A stretch of DNA of 29,110 nt from Trebonia sp. (GTDB taxonomy: Bacteria; Actinomycetota; Actinomycetes; Streptosporangiales; Streptosporangiaceae), in contig JASHPP010000448.1 in NCBI GenBank assembly GCA_030038035.1, positions 1 through 29,110 on the forward strand, written 5' to 3'. The position numbers and the translations under genes are program-made. Position 1 is the stretch's first letter, and each line of letters starts with the position of its first letter. This document shows positions 15,092-24,910 of this stretch, piece by piece. Below the pieces are notes generated by a model. The model made no database searches, was not told where the DNA came from, and saw nothing but the letters and a program-made list of their open reading frames with translations.

Positions 15092-15127
15092 TCTCCCATC
15101 GTTATCCCGAACGGTCCCGGCTTCCTG

Positions 15128-15991
15128 TCACTGGTAGGAGTACTCCTCCGTCGGGAAGGCGCCCGCGGCGACGTCGGCCGCGAACTCGGTCGCCGCGGTG
15201 CGGAGCACGGACGCGACGTCGGCGTACCGCTTGGCGAACTTGGGCGCGCCCGACGACAGGCCCGCCATGTCCTGCCAGACGAGCACCTGCGCGTCGCAGC
15301 CGGGCCCGGCGCCGATGCCGATCGTCGGGACGTGCAGCGCCTCGGTGATCCGCGTGCCGAGCGCCGCCGGGATGCCCTCGAGGACGACAGCGAACGCGCC
15401 GGCCGCCTCGAGCGCCTTGGCGTCGCGCAGCAGCCGTTCGCCGTCCTCGCCGCGGCCCTGCACCCGGAAGCCGCCGAACGCGTACACGGACTGCGGCGTC
15501 AGCCCCAGGTGCCCCATCACCGGGATGCCGGCGGCGACGAGTTCCTCGACGTGGTGCGCGACCCGCAGCCCGCCTTCCAGCTTGACCGCGTGCGCGCCGG
15601 CCTCTTTCATGAAGCGCACCGCGGCCTGCAGCCCGGCGGCCGGCGATCCCTGGTAGGAGCCGAACGGCAGGTCCGCCACCACCATGGCCCGCCTCGTCCC
15701 GCGGACGACGGCGGCGGTGAGCGGGATCAGGTCGTCGACGGTGACCGGGATCGTGGTGTCGTAGCCGAACACCACGTTGCCCGCCGAGTCGCCGACCAGG
15801 AGTACCGGGATTCCGGCCTCGTCGAAGATCCCCGCGGTCAGCGCGTCGTAGGCGGTGAGCATCGGCCACTTCTCGCCCCGGGCCTTCGCCGCGGCCAGGT
15901 CCCTGACCGTGACCCGGCCAGGGCGGCGGCCGCCGTACAGCGGCTCCGCGTTCGCTCTGCTCGCCTGTGATGACGGCATTGATGATGGCAT
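15128..15991 (-). CDS. panB: 3-methyl-2-oxobutanoate hydroxymethyltransferase (ketopantoate synthase)
   Basis: A 287-residue PanB, first committed enzyme of pantothenate synthesis. It transfers a hydroxymethyl group from 5,10-methylene-THF to alpha-ketoisovalerate. Family blocks are [37 protein letters not shown] (metal-binding Asp), [22 protein letters not shown] (metal-binding Glu/Lys region), [11 protein letters not shown] and [19 protein letters not shown]. The start is ATG 15991 because GGAGG lies 8 nt upstream; a second in-frame ATG (15979) and the open frame upstream to 16066 are less likely. No other pantothenate gene is adjacent. It is divergent from the serine hydrolase with an 89-nt gap. 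Confidence 0.96.
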   Translation of the reverse strand: MPSSMPSSQASRANAEPLYGGRRPGRVTVRDLAAAKARGEKWPMLTAYDALTAGIFDEAGIPVLLVGDSAGNVVFGYDTTIPVTVDDLIPLTAAVVRGTRRAMVVADLPFGSYQGSPAAGLQAAVRFMKEAGAHAVKLEGGLRVAHHVEELVAAGIPVMGHLGLTPQSVYAFGGFRVQGRGEDGERLLRDAKALEAAGAFAVVLEGIPAALGTRITEALHVPTIGIGAGPGCDAQVLVWQDMAGLSSGAPKFAKRYADVASVLRTAATEFAADVAAGAFPTEEYSYQ

Positions 15992-16080
15992 TGTCAAAAC
16001 CTCCAAAAGTCTCGAGGCGCCCTTGTGGCGTACCCGGACACGTCGATAATCGCATGCCGGCGACATGGGAGACTAATCGC

Positions 16081-18057
16081 GTGCGCAGTGACTTCCCGGC
16101 CGCCGACGCCATCGTGAGCAACTATTTCGGCCGCGGCGGCCAGCCCGCGATCTGCTACGGCATCGTGGCGGACGGAGCCCTGGTGCACGCCGCGGGTTTC
16201 GGCGCGCGGGCCCTCGGCGGGCCGCCGCCGGACGCCGGAACGGTGTTCCGCATCGCGTCGATGTCCAAGAGCTTCACCGCCTCGGCCGTGCTGCTGCTGC
16301 GCGACGAGGGCCTGCTGGCGCTGGAAGACCCGGCGGAAAAGTACGTGCCCGAGCTGGCGGGCTGGCCGCCGGCCACGCCGGACTCCGACCGGGTGACGAT
16401 CAGGCACCTGCTGACGATGACCGCGGGGTTCCCGACCGACGACCCGTGGGGGGACCGCCAGCAGGGGCTGCCGCTCGCGGAGTTCGGCGACCTGCTCGCG
16501 GGCGGCGTGAGCGTCAACTGGGCGCCGGGCACCCGGTTCGAGTACTCCAACCTTGGATACGCGATCCTCGGCCGGGTGATCGCGGCGGCGTCAGGAACGG
16601 AGTACTCCGCGTTCGTGCGGACGCGGCTGCTCGTGCCGCTCGGCCTGGCCAGGACGGGGTTCGCGGCGGCGGAGTTCGACGCGGCTGGCCTGGCGACCGG
16701 TTACCGGCGGGGGATGGGCGGCTGGGAGGAGCTGCCGTTCGACCCGTACGGGGCGTTCGCGCCGATGGGCGGGGTGTTCAGCTGTGTCGCCGACCTCGCG
16801 CGCTGGGTGGCCGGGTTCGCCGCGGCGTTCCCGCCGGGGGGTGCTGCTGACCCGGGGGGGCGACCCCCCGGAGCCCCCCGGCTGCTTCCTTCCGGGGGGA
16901 ACCACCCCCCGGACCCCCCGGGTCTTGACGGCGCACTTGCCGCGCCGGGAGGATCCCCCGCCGGACACCCGCAGCGCCTTGACGGCGGTGTTGACCCGGG
17001 GGGGCGACCCCCCGGAGCCCCCCGGCTGCGCCTTGACGGCGCACTTGCCGCTGGGGAACTTCGCTCCGGTGGGCACCCGCTGCGGGCGGCGTCGCGGCGG
17101 GAGATGCAGCTGCCGCAGGCGGTCACCGGGTGGCGCGCGCCGGACCGGCTGCCGGGCGGCGGAGCCGCCGGTCCCGCCTACTACGGGTTCGGGCTGTTCG
17201 TCGACGAGGATCCGGGCGCGGGACGGGTGGTGAGCCACAGCGGCGGCTACCCGGGATTCGGCAGCAACATGCGCTGGCACCTGGCGAGCGGCCTCGGCGT
17301 GATCGCGCTCGGGAACGCCACGTACGCCGCGATGTCGGGGCTGACCGCCACGGTGCTCGAGACCCTGCGGCCCCGTTCGGCCGCCAGTCACATCGCCCTG
17401 GCGCCCGTGGCGTCCGAGTCGGCCTCCGCCGCGCCGCCCGGGGAGCCGTGGCCGCAGACGGTGGCCGCCCGCGAGCAGGTGAACCGGCTGCTGCGAAGCT
17501 GGGACGACGCGGCCGCGGACGCGCTGTTCACCGAGAACGTCGCGCTCGACAGCCCGTACCAGGAACGGCGGCGCACGCTGGCCCTGATCCGCGAGCGCAT
17601 CGGCGACTTCGCGCCGTCCGCCGCGCGGCCGGCGGAGTCGGACACTCCCGCGCACTGCCGGTGGTGGCTGGCGGGGGAGCGGGGCACGGTCCAGGTGCAG
17701 ATCCAGCTCAACCCACAGCGCCCGCCGCGGGTGCAGTCGCTGACGCTCGCCGTGCCGCCCGCCGCGGGCTCGCCGCTGGCACGGGCCCTGCAGTCGCTGC
17801 TCGCCTGGATGAACGACGGTGCCACGCAATGGCCGTCGTCGGTGCCGGTGGCGCCAGGCGCTGACGCCCGCCTGCTCGGCCGGCGTCTGCGGATGGCCGC
17901 CGTCTGGGCCGGCCGCGCGGTCGCGGACGCGTACCGCGCCGGCGACGGCACCGCGTCGGTGAGCGTGGAGCTGGCTGGCGAGGACGCCACGATCGTGCTG
18001 TCGCTTCTCGTCAACCCCGCCACAGGCGAACTGCGCCAGGCGGACATAACGCTCTGA
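16081..18057 (+). CDS. Serine hydrolase, class C beta-lactamase-like, with repeat insertion and duplicated C-terminal module
   Basis: A 658-residue member of the beta-lactamase/penicillin-binding (family S12) fold. The catalytic signatures are SMSK (Ser60, Lys63), YSN (Tyr155-Asn157) and HSG (386-388). Residues about 251-330 are a Pro/Gly-rich insertion produced by tandem C6/G6 repeats, splitting the domain between DLARWVAGFAAAF and HPLRAASRREMQ. After about residue 455 a C-terminal part contains an NTF2-like or DUF3471-like segment. Two similar strand pairs can be seen there: TVQVQIQLNPQRPPRVQSLT and TIVLSLLVNPATGELRQADI. No signal peptide is visible, so it is probably cytoplasmic. GTG 16081 is chosen because GGGAG (16067-16071) is well placed; ATG 16054 is an alternative. 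Likely an esterase or peptidase; the substrate is unknown. Confidence 0.88.
   Translation: MRSDFPAADAIVSNYFGRGGQPAICYGIVADGALVHAAGFGARALGGPPPDAGTVFRIASMSKSFTASAVLLLRDEGLLALEDPAEKYVPELAGWPPATPDSDRVTIRHLLTMTAGFPTDDPWGDRQQGLPLAEFGDLLAGGVSVNWAPGTRFEYSNLGYAILGRVIAAASGTEYSAFVRTRLLVPLGLARTGFAAAEFDAAGLATGYRRGMGGWEELPFDPYGAFAPMGGVFSCVADLARWVAGFAAAFPPGGAADPGGRPPGAPRLLPSGGNHPPDPPGLDGALAAPGGSPAGHPQRLDGGVDPGGRPPGAPRLRLDGALAAGELRSGGHPLRAASRREMQLPQAVTGWRAPDRLPGGGAAGPAYYGFGLFVDEDPGAGRVVSHSGGYPGFGSNMRWHLASGLGVIALGNATYAAMSGLTATVLETLRPRSAASHIALAPVASESASAAPPGEPWPQTVAAREQVNRLLRSWDDAAADALFTENVALDSPYQERRRTLALIRERIGDFAPSAARPAESDTPAHCRWWLAGERGTVQVQIQLNPQRPPRVQSLTLAVPPAAGSPLARALQSLLAWMNDGATQWPSSVPVAPGADARLLGRRLRMAAVWAGRAVADAYRAGDGTASVSVELAGEDATIVLSLLVNPATGELRQADITL
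16849..17051. repeat. Modular C6/G6 and 20-bp repeats inside the serine hydrolase gene
   Basis: Module B, 37 bp (starts gacccgggggggcgacccc), occurs identically at 16849-16885 and 16993-17029, offset 144 bp (48 codons). Module A, cttgacggcgcacttgccgc, occurs at 16924-16943 and 17032-17051, with a shorter variant around 16980. Between them TCCGGGGGG (16891-16899) and CCCCCCGGA (16905-16913) make a perfect 9-bp hairpin. GACCCCCCGG is present at 16862, 16912 and 17006. All copies keep the reading frame. Confidence 0.9.
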
Positions 18058-18251
18058 CAGTGCCCGGGCGACAGGCCCGGCGCGGGCTGACGCCGCCCGC
18101 GAACACCCCCGCTGTTAGCCTTGTTCGAGCCAGCCGCAAGCGTCAGCGCTGCCCTGTGTGGCCTGGGGTAACGGCTGCTCGGTCGTGGGGTTGGCCTTCT
18201 GGCGCATATGCATGCCCGGGTCAACACCAGACTGTCATGCTGGGGGGAGCC

Positions 18252-18491
18252 ATGACAGACGATAGGCAAGCTGGATTGACCGGTAACACTCGCAAGGCAG
18301 ACAGCCAGTACGTCGAGGACGCGCTGGGGATCGAGGACGAGTACGAGTCCGAGCTAGCGGCGGTGCAGGTCGCCCTTACCAGGTACGAGGTAACGCCGTT
18401 CGAGTACGCGAGACGACGCTCGGAGATAGCCGCGCGCGCGTTCCTGCGGCTCGCCGAGGCGCACAAGCGGTTCGTTGCCCGCAACAGCTAG
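18252..18491 (+). CDS. Small hypothetical protein, predicted helical (79 aa)
   Basis: A 79-residue acidic-then-basic protein. The N-terminus is polar (MTDDRQAGLTGNTRKADS). Two amphipathic helices follow (YESELAAVQVALTRYEV and FEYARRRSEIAARAFLRLAEAHKRF). No family is recognised. ATG 18252 is preceded by a GGGGGGAG ribosome-binding sequence (18242-18249) with short spacing; the frame is open upstream to 18060, but that part has no RBS. The 194-nt stretch between the serine hydrolase stop and this start shows no gene. The gene stands alone. Confidence 0.72.
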   Translation: MTDDRQAGLTGNTRKADSQYVEDALGIEDEYESELAAVQVALTRYEVTPFEYARRRSEIAARAFLRLAEAHKRFVARNS

Positions 18492-18580
18492 CTCGCGTCC
18501 GACGACGTGCCTGCGCGGTGTAAGCCGTGCCCGATCTTTTGCTGTCACATCTGCGCCCGTTTTATGGTAGTTCGTCCCTT

Positions 18581-18610
18581 CACGCTGCGGCACGCTGCGG
18601 CACGCTGCCG
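18581..18610 (+). repeat. Three tandem 10-bp repeats upstream of the MFS operon
   Basis: The unit cacgctgcgg occurs at 18581-18590 and 18591-18600, then cacgctgccg at 18601-18610. It lies in the 280-nt gene-free stretch between the 79-residue gene and the exporter, upstream of the candidate operator. It could be a multi-site protein-binding region or simple slippage. Confidence 0.85.
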
Positions 18611-18661
18611 CGCGGCGGGAAAAGCGGCAGGAAAAAAGGCGGCAGCACCCGGAATAGATTC

Positions 18662-18684
18662 CGATACGGTCCGGTTTCGTATCG
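18662..18684. promoter_or_regulatory. Inverted repeat upstream of the MFS-TetR operon, candidate TetR operator
   Basis: CGATACG (18662-18668) and CGTATCG (18678-18684) are perfect reverse complements separated by 9 nt, in the only AT-richer patch of this gap. The site is 88 nt upstream of the exporter start. Length, spacing and GATAC-type half-sites suit a TetR dimer. The TetR gene is the second gene of the operon, so autoregulation is likely but not shown. Confidence 0.6.
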
Positions 18685-18771
18685 ATAGTTCGGGTGAAGG
18701 GGGTACCCCGCGGGAGAGCGCAGCGGGAGAGCACGGCCCCGTGGCACAGCTGCAAGCCCTTGAAGGGACTC

Positions 18772-20355
18772 ATGGACACACAGACGATTCAACGCAGGCG
18801 CTGGGTGATCCTTGGCGTGGTCGTGGTCGGGCTGCTCGCCATCGTCATCGACAACACGGTCCTGAACGTCGCGCTGAAGACGATCGCGGACCCGGTCGGC
18901 GGCCTCGGCGCCAGCCAGAGCGAGCTTGAGTGGGCGATCAACTCCTACACGCTCGTGTTCGCGGGCTTGCTGTTCACGTTCGGCGTCGTCGGCGACCGGA
19001 TCGGCCGCAAGCGCATGCTGATGATCGGGCTCGCGCTGTTCGGCCTCGGCTCGCTGCTGTCGGCTTACTCCCACTCGCCAGACCAGCTCATCGCCGCCCG
19101 CGCGGTGATGGGCCTTGGCGGCGCCGCGGTGATGCCGCAGACGCTCTCGATCATCTCCAATGTTTTCGAGCCGCACGAGCGCGCGCGGGCCATCGGGATC
19201 TGGGCGTCCGCCGTCGGCATCGGCGTGGCCATCGGCCCGGTGCTCGGCGGCGCGCTGCTCGCCCACTTCTGGTGGGGCTCGGTGTTCCTGATCAACGTCC
19301 CCGTCACGCTGATCGGCGCGGTCGCGGCGCTTGCCCTCGTGCCTGAGTCGCGCAATCCCGCTCCGGGCAAGATCGACTACCCCGGCGTGCTCGCCTCCGT
19401 GGTCGGCCTCGTGCTGCTGGTCTACGGGATCGTGCAGGGCGGTGACACCGGGTCCTGGGTGCGTGCCGACGTGCTCGCCCCCGTGTTCGGCGGGCTCGCG
19501 GTGCTGGCCCTGTTCGCCTGGTACGAGACGCGGGTCAGCCACCCGTCACTGGACGTGCGGCTGTTCCGCAACCGGCGGCTGTCGGCCTCCGTCGGCGCGA
19601 TCGCGCTGCTGTTCTTCGGCATGGGCGGTGTCTACTTCTTCACGAGCTTCTACCTGCAGAACGTCCGCGGCTACAGCCCGCTGCACGCGGGCCTGCTGGC
19701 GATCCCGTTCGCGGCGGGCCAGTTCATCATGTCCCCGCGCAGCGCGGCGCTGGTGAGCCGGTTCGGGGTCAGGGCGGTCGTCGGCGGCGGCTTGCTGCTC
19801 AACGCGCTGGCGATCGGCGGGTACGCCTTCCTCGGCACGTCCACCCCGATCTGGCTGCTTGCGGTGCTGTACGGCCTGCAGGGCGCGGGGATCGGCGCCG
19901 CCGTGCCCACCGCCACCGCGGCGGTGATGGAGGTCCTGCCGCGGGAGCGGGCCGGCGCGGGGTCGGCGCTGACCAACACCGCCCGCCAGGTGGCGGTCGC
20001 GCTCGGCGTCGCCGTGCTCGGCTCGATCCTCGCGCAGTCCTACCGCGCCACCATGTCCCCGGCGCTGGCCACGCTGCCCGCGGCCGCGAGGGACACGGCA
20101 GGCCAGTCCGTTTCCGCCACCCAGGCGGTGGCCCAGCAGCTCGGCCAGGCGGGCCGGTTCCTGCTTGCGCCGGCCAACGTCGCGTTCGTCGACGCCATGC
20201 GGGTGACCACCATGACCGCGGCGGCCATCGCCCTGGCCGTCGGGCTCGTCGTGATGCGCTGGCTGCCCGGCCGGCGGCGGCCTACCATCGAGGAACAGGT
20301 TGCCATCGAGGTGGCCGCCGCCGAGCGCGAGCTGGCGCAGCGGCGATCAGGGTAA
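18772..20355 (+). CDS. MFS drug exporter, DHA2 family (14 TM)
   Basis: A 527-residue major facilitator of the EmrB/QacA (DHA2) type. The first helix is WVILGVVVVGLLAIVIDNTVLNVAL, with the characteristic LDxTVxNVAL-like signature in it. Motif A is GDRIGRKRMLMIGL. Motif C is GIWASAVGIGVAIGPVLGGALL. About 14 hydrophobic segments are seen, ending with ALAVGLVVMRWLPGRRR and a charged cytoplasmic tail. It should export a small molecule, probably a drug or metabolite, using the proton gradient. ATG 18772 is taken because MDTQTIQRRRWVILG is the family's usual beginning and GAAGGG lies 4 nt upstream; 26 more codons are open upstream. The regulator gene follows after 19 nt. Confidence 0.93.
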   Translation: MDTQTIQRRRWVILGVVVVGLLAIVIDNTVLNVALKTIADPVGGLGASQSELEWAINSYTLVFAGLLFTFGVVGDRIGRKRMLMIGLALFGLGSLLSAYSHSPDQLIAARAVMGLGGAAVMPQTLSIISNVFEPHERARAIGIWASAVGIGVAIGPVLGGALLAHFWWGSVFLINVPVTLIGAVAALALVPESRNPAPGKIDYPGVLASVVGLVLLVYGIVQGGDTGSWVRADVLAPVFGGLAVLALFAWYETRVSHPSLDVRLFRNRRLSASVGAIALLFFGMGGVYFFTSFYLQNVRGYSPLHAGLLAIPFAAGQFIMSPRSAALVSRFGVRAVVGGGLLLNALAIGGYAFLGTSTPIWLLAVLYGLQGAGIGAAVPTATAAVMEVLPRERAGAGSALTNTARQVAVALGVAVLGSILAQSYRATMSPALATLPAAARDTAGQSVSATQAVAQQLGQAGRFLLAPANVAFVDAMRVTTMTAAAIALAVGLVVMRWLPGRRRPTIEEQVAIEVAAAERELAQRRSG

Positions 20356-20374
20356 TCAGAAAGGTAATGCGACC

Positions 20375-21019
20375 ATGCGCACCCAAGCCGGTCACGTCGA
20401 CGCCGACGTGCTCGACGGTGATGTCGCGGCGCAGGCCAACGCCGTGCGCCGCCCTGGGCGGCCGCGCAGCGAGCGGGCCGAGCAGGCCATCCTTGACGCC
20501 GCGCTCGCGGCCATCGGCGACCACGGCGTCGAGGGTGTGCGCTGCGAGGATGTCGCGGCGCGCGCCGGAGTGGGCAAGGCGACCCTCTACCGGCGCTGGG
20601 CGTGCAAGGAGGACCTGCTGATCGCGGCGTTCGCCTCGCTCAAGACCCCGCTGCCGCGGCCGCGCGGCGAATCGGCCCGCGAGGACCTGATCGCGATGCT
20701 CGAGGTCATGGCGGCCGACGCCGACGACCCCCGCTACGCGCGGCAGTTCGCGCTGCTGCACGGCGAGGGAGAGCGCTTCCCCCGGCTGGTCGCCCGCTAC
20801 CGGGAGCAGGTGGTCGAACCCCGCCGCGAGCTGATCAGGTCGGTGCTCCGCCGCGGCATCGCGACAGGGGAGCTCCGCCCCGACACCGATGTCGAGATCG
20901 CCATGCTCACGCTCAGCGGCGCGGTGCTGGCCCGCGGCAAGCACGACACCACGCCGGCCGAGCCGGGCTTCGCCGCCCGCGTGGTGGATGAGCTGCTGCG
21001 CGGCATCGCGGCCCGGTAG
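20375..21019 (+). CDS. TetR/AcrR family transcriptional regulator
   Basis: A 214-residue TetR-type repressor. The N-terminal helix-turn-helix spans about 35-75: AILDAALAAIGDHGVEGVRC, then EDVAARAGVGKATLYRRW and the KEDLL helix. The C-terminal ligand-binding domain has a TetR_C-like pattern (PRYARQFALLHGEGERFPRL, RELIRSVLRRGIATGELRPD). A 28-residue N-terminal arm precedes the HTH. ATG 20375 has an AAAGG site. It lies 19 nt after the exporter stop, so the pair is almost certainly one transcript and the regulator probably controls it, perhaps through the inverted repeat at 18662-18684. It converges with the RDD gene across only 3 nt. Confidence 0.93.
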   Translation: MRTQAGHVDADVLDGDVAAQANAVRRPGRPRSERAEQAILDAALAAIGDHGVEGVRCEDVAARAGVGKATLYRRWACKEDLLIAAFASLKTPLPRPRGESAREDLIAMLEVMAADADDPRYARQFALLHGEGERFPRLVARYREQVVEPRRELIRSVLRRGIATGELRPDTDVEIAMLTLSGAVLARGKHDTTPAEPGFAARVVDELLRGIAAR

Positions 21020-21022
21020 CCG

Positions 21023-21532
21023 TCACCGTGCCTGCTCATCGCGGGCGAGGAAGCGCAGCCGGGCCGCCCTGGCGTCCCACGTGTAGACGACGGCGGTGCC
21101 CGCGATCACGTCATGCAGCGCCCGCCGGTCGCGTCCGGTCAGGATGCCCGCGAAGCCCAGCCCGCAGAGCAGGAAGCTGAGCGGAAAGGCCAGCGTGCGG
21201 ACCACCGCGCGCCGCGCGCCCGCCGCGTCGCCGTCCTTGCCGACGACCTGCACGCCGAGCAGCGCCATGCCGAAGGTCTTGCCGTTCGCCGACCACGAGT
21301 AGGCGTAATAGACGAACTCCCAGCAGGCGAAGGCGATCACGATCAGCGGGCTGCCCCTGCTCCAGTTGATCGGCTGGCCGGTCAGCACGCTCGCGGCGTA
21401 CGAGGCGGCGGCCAGGGCGAGCATGAAAACCCCCGTGCTCACGCCGCTGTCGGCCACGTAGGCGACGAAGCGCGAGACGAACCCGGCGAAGTTGCCCCGC
21501 AGCCCTGGCTGGTCGCGGGAACCGGCGGTCAT
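21023..21532 (-). CDS. RDD family membrane protein
   Basis: A 169-residue RDD-domain protein. It has the RDD hallmarks: an N-terminal Arg with Asp in the first helix (FVSRFVAYVADSGVSTGVFM), a second helix (LIVIAFACWEFVYYAYSWSA) followed by GKTFGMALLGVQVV, and a late RRALHDVIAGTAVVY segment. Three or four membrane helices are expected; RDD proteins are poorly understood and some relate to ion homeostasis. The ATG at 21532 overlaps the TGA of the upstream nonapeptide-repeat gene (ATGA), giving translational coupling. In other actinobacteria similar repeat segments seem to precede RDD domains, so the two proteins probably act together. Confidence 0.9.
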   Translation of the reverse strand: MTAGSRDQPGLRGNFAGFVSRFVAYVADSGVSTGVFMLALAAASYAASVLTGQPINWSRGSPLIVIAFACWEFVYYAYSWSANGKTFGMALLGVQVVGKDGDAAGARRAVVRTLAFPLSFLLCGLGFAGILTGRDRRALHDVIAGTAVVYTWDARAARLRFLARDEQAR

Positions 21533-21993
21533 CGCCCCGCCCGCGGGCTTACCGGCCCGGGCGCCCGGGGCCGCCGGTCGTACGCGCCGCGCCGGAGCAG
21601 GCGGCTGACCCAGCGCGCGAGCAGCTCATCCAGGCCGACCGCCTGGCTGCGTACCAGGTCGATCCCCTCGCTGAACATTGTCGTCGAGGATCTGGCGATG
21701 ATGGCGCCGAGCTCCGTCCTTCGCACCAGGGCGTCCACATCCACCCGGTCCGCGAGCCCGTTCACGTCCACCCGGTCCAGCAGCGCCGCCACGTCCACGC
21801 GTGCGATGAGCCGCTCCACATCGACGCGGTCCAGCAGGCGATTGACGTCGGTCCGGTCGAGCAGCGCGTTCACGTCGAGCGCGTCGATGACCAGCTCGGT
21901 GGCGTGCTGCGCCGCGGTCTGCGCCATCGACTCGACCGGCTCGGCGAGCCGCCTGCGCGCCGAGCGCAGCCGCTGCACTGGATCCACGTACAC
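21529..21993 (-). CDS. Nonapeptide-repeat protein coupled to the RDD gene
   Basis: A protein of 154 residues. After an N-terminal helix (QRLRSARRRLAEPVESMAQT) come seven consecutive 9-residue units: DVNALLDRT, DVNRLLDRV, DVERLIARV, DVAALLDRV, DVNGLADRV, DVDALVRRT and ELGAIIARS. A helix rich in hydrophobic residues (FSEGIDLVRSQAVGLDELLA) and a basic tail follow. The fold is unknown; an amphipathic helical or solenoid array is possible. The start is GTG 21993 because AGGGGAG lies 5 nt upstream; the longer GTG at 22020 places this RBS inside the gene. It shares ATGA with the RDD gene. No signal peptide is visible, so it probably works at the cytoplasmic face of the membrane beside RDD. Confidence 0.82.
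   Translation of the reverse strand: MYVDPVQRLRSARRRLAEPVESMAQTAAQHATELVIDALDVNALLDRTDVNRLLDRVDVERLIARVDVAALLDRVDVNGLADRVDVDALVRRTELGAIIARSSTTMFSEGIDLVRSQAVGLDELLARWVSRLLRRGAYDRRPRAPGPVSPRAGR
21688..21876 (-). repeat. Seven 27-bp units coding the nonapeptide repeats
   Basis: The 189-bp array has a 27-bp period. The units are diverged at DNA level (for example gacgtcaatcgcctgctgg-type cores differ between units), while the D-V-x-x-L-x-x-R pattern is kept. This indicates selection on the protein rather than recent expansion. Confidence 0.85.
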
Positions 21994-22135
21994 GGTGTCT
22001 CCCCTATGCCGCCGGTTCACGCCCCGCGACGCGCGACGACAGCACGCAGCCAGCGTGCGCCGGCCGGGTCAGCGGGAAATCCTCCTGCGGGGGTGATGTG
22101 GACCACCGCGGCCCGCGGCGAGGCTGGCACAGAAT

Positions 22136-22160
22136 GCCGGCCGCGCGACGCGCGGCCGGC
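22136..22160. promoter_or_regulatory. Perfect 12+1+12 palindrome upstream of the GH63 gene
   Basis: GCCGGCCGCGCG (22136-22147) and CGCGCGGCCGGC (22149-22160) are exact reverse complements around one A. The palindrome ends 29 nt before the GH63 ATG in the 196-nt divergent region. As DNA it could be an operator; as RNA it would form a very stable hairpin in the 5' leader. No T-run follows. Confidence 0.5.
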
Positions 22161-22189
22161 GGGGGCCTAGCGAGCGAACGGTGGGCGGC

Positions 22190-24906
<2,717 letters not shown>

Positions 24907-24910
<4 letters not shown>

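Noticed and set aside
18605..18630. CTGCCGC/GCGGCAG hairpin as terminator of the 79-aa gene
   Set aside because: It is followed by an A-run (GAAAAAAGG) on the plus strand rather than a T-run, and it lies over 110 nt after the stop.
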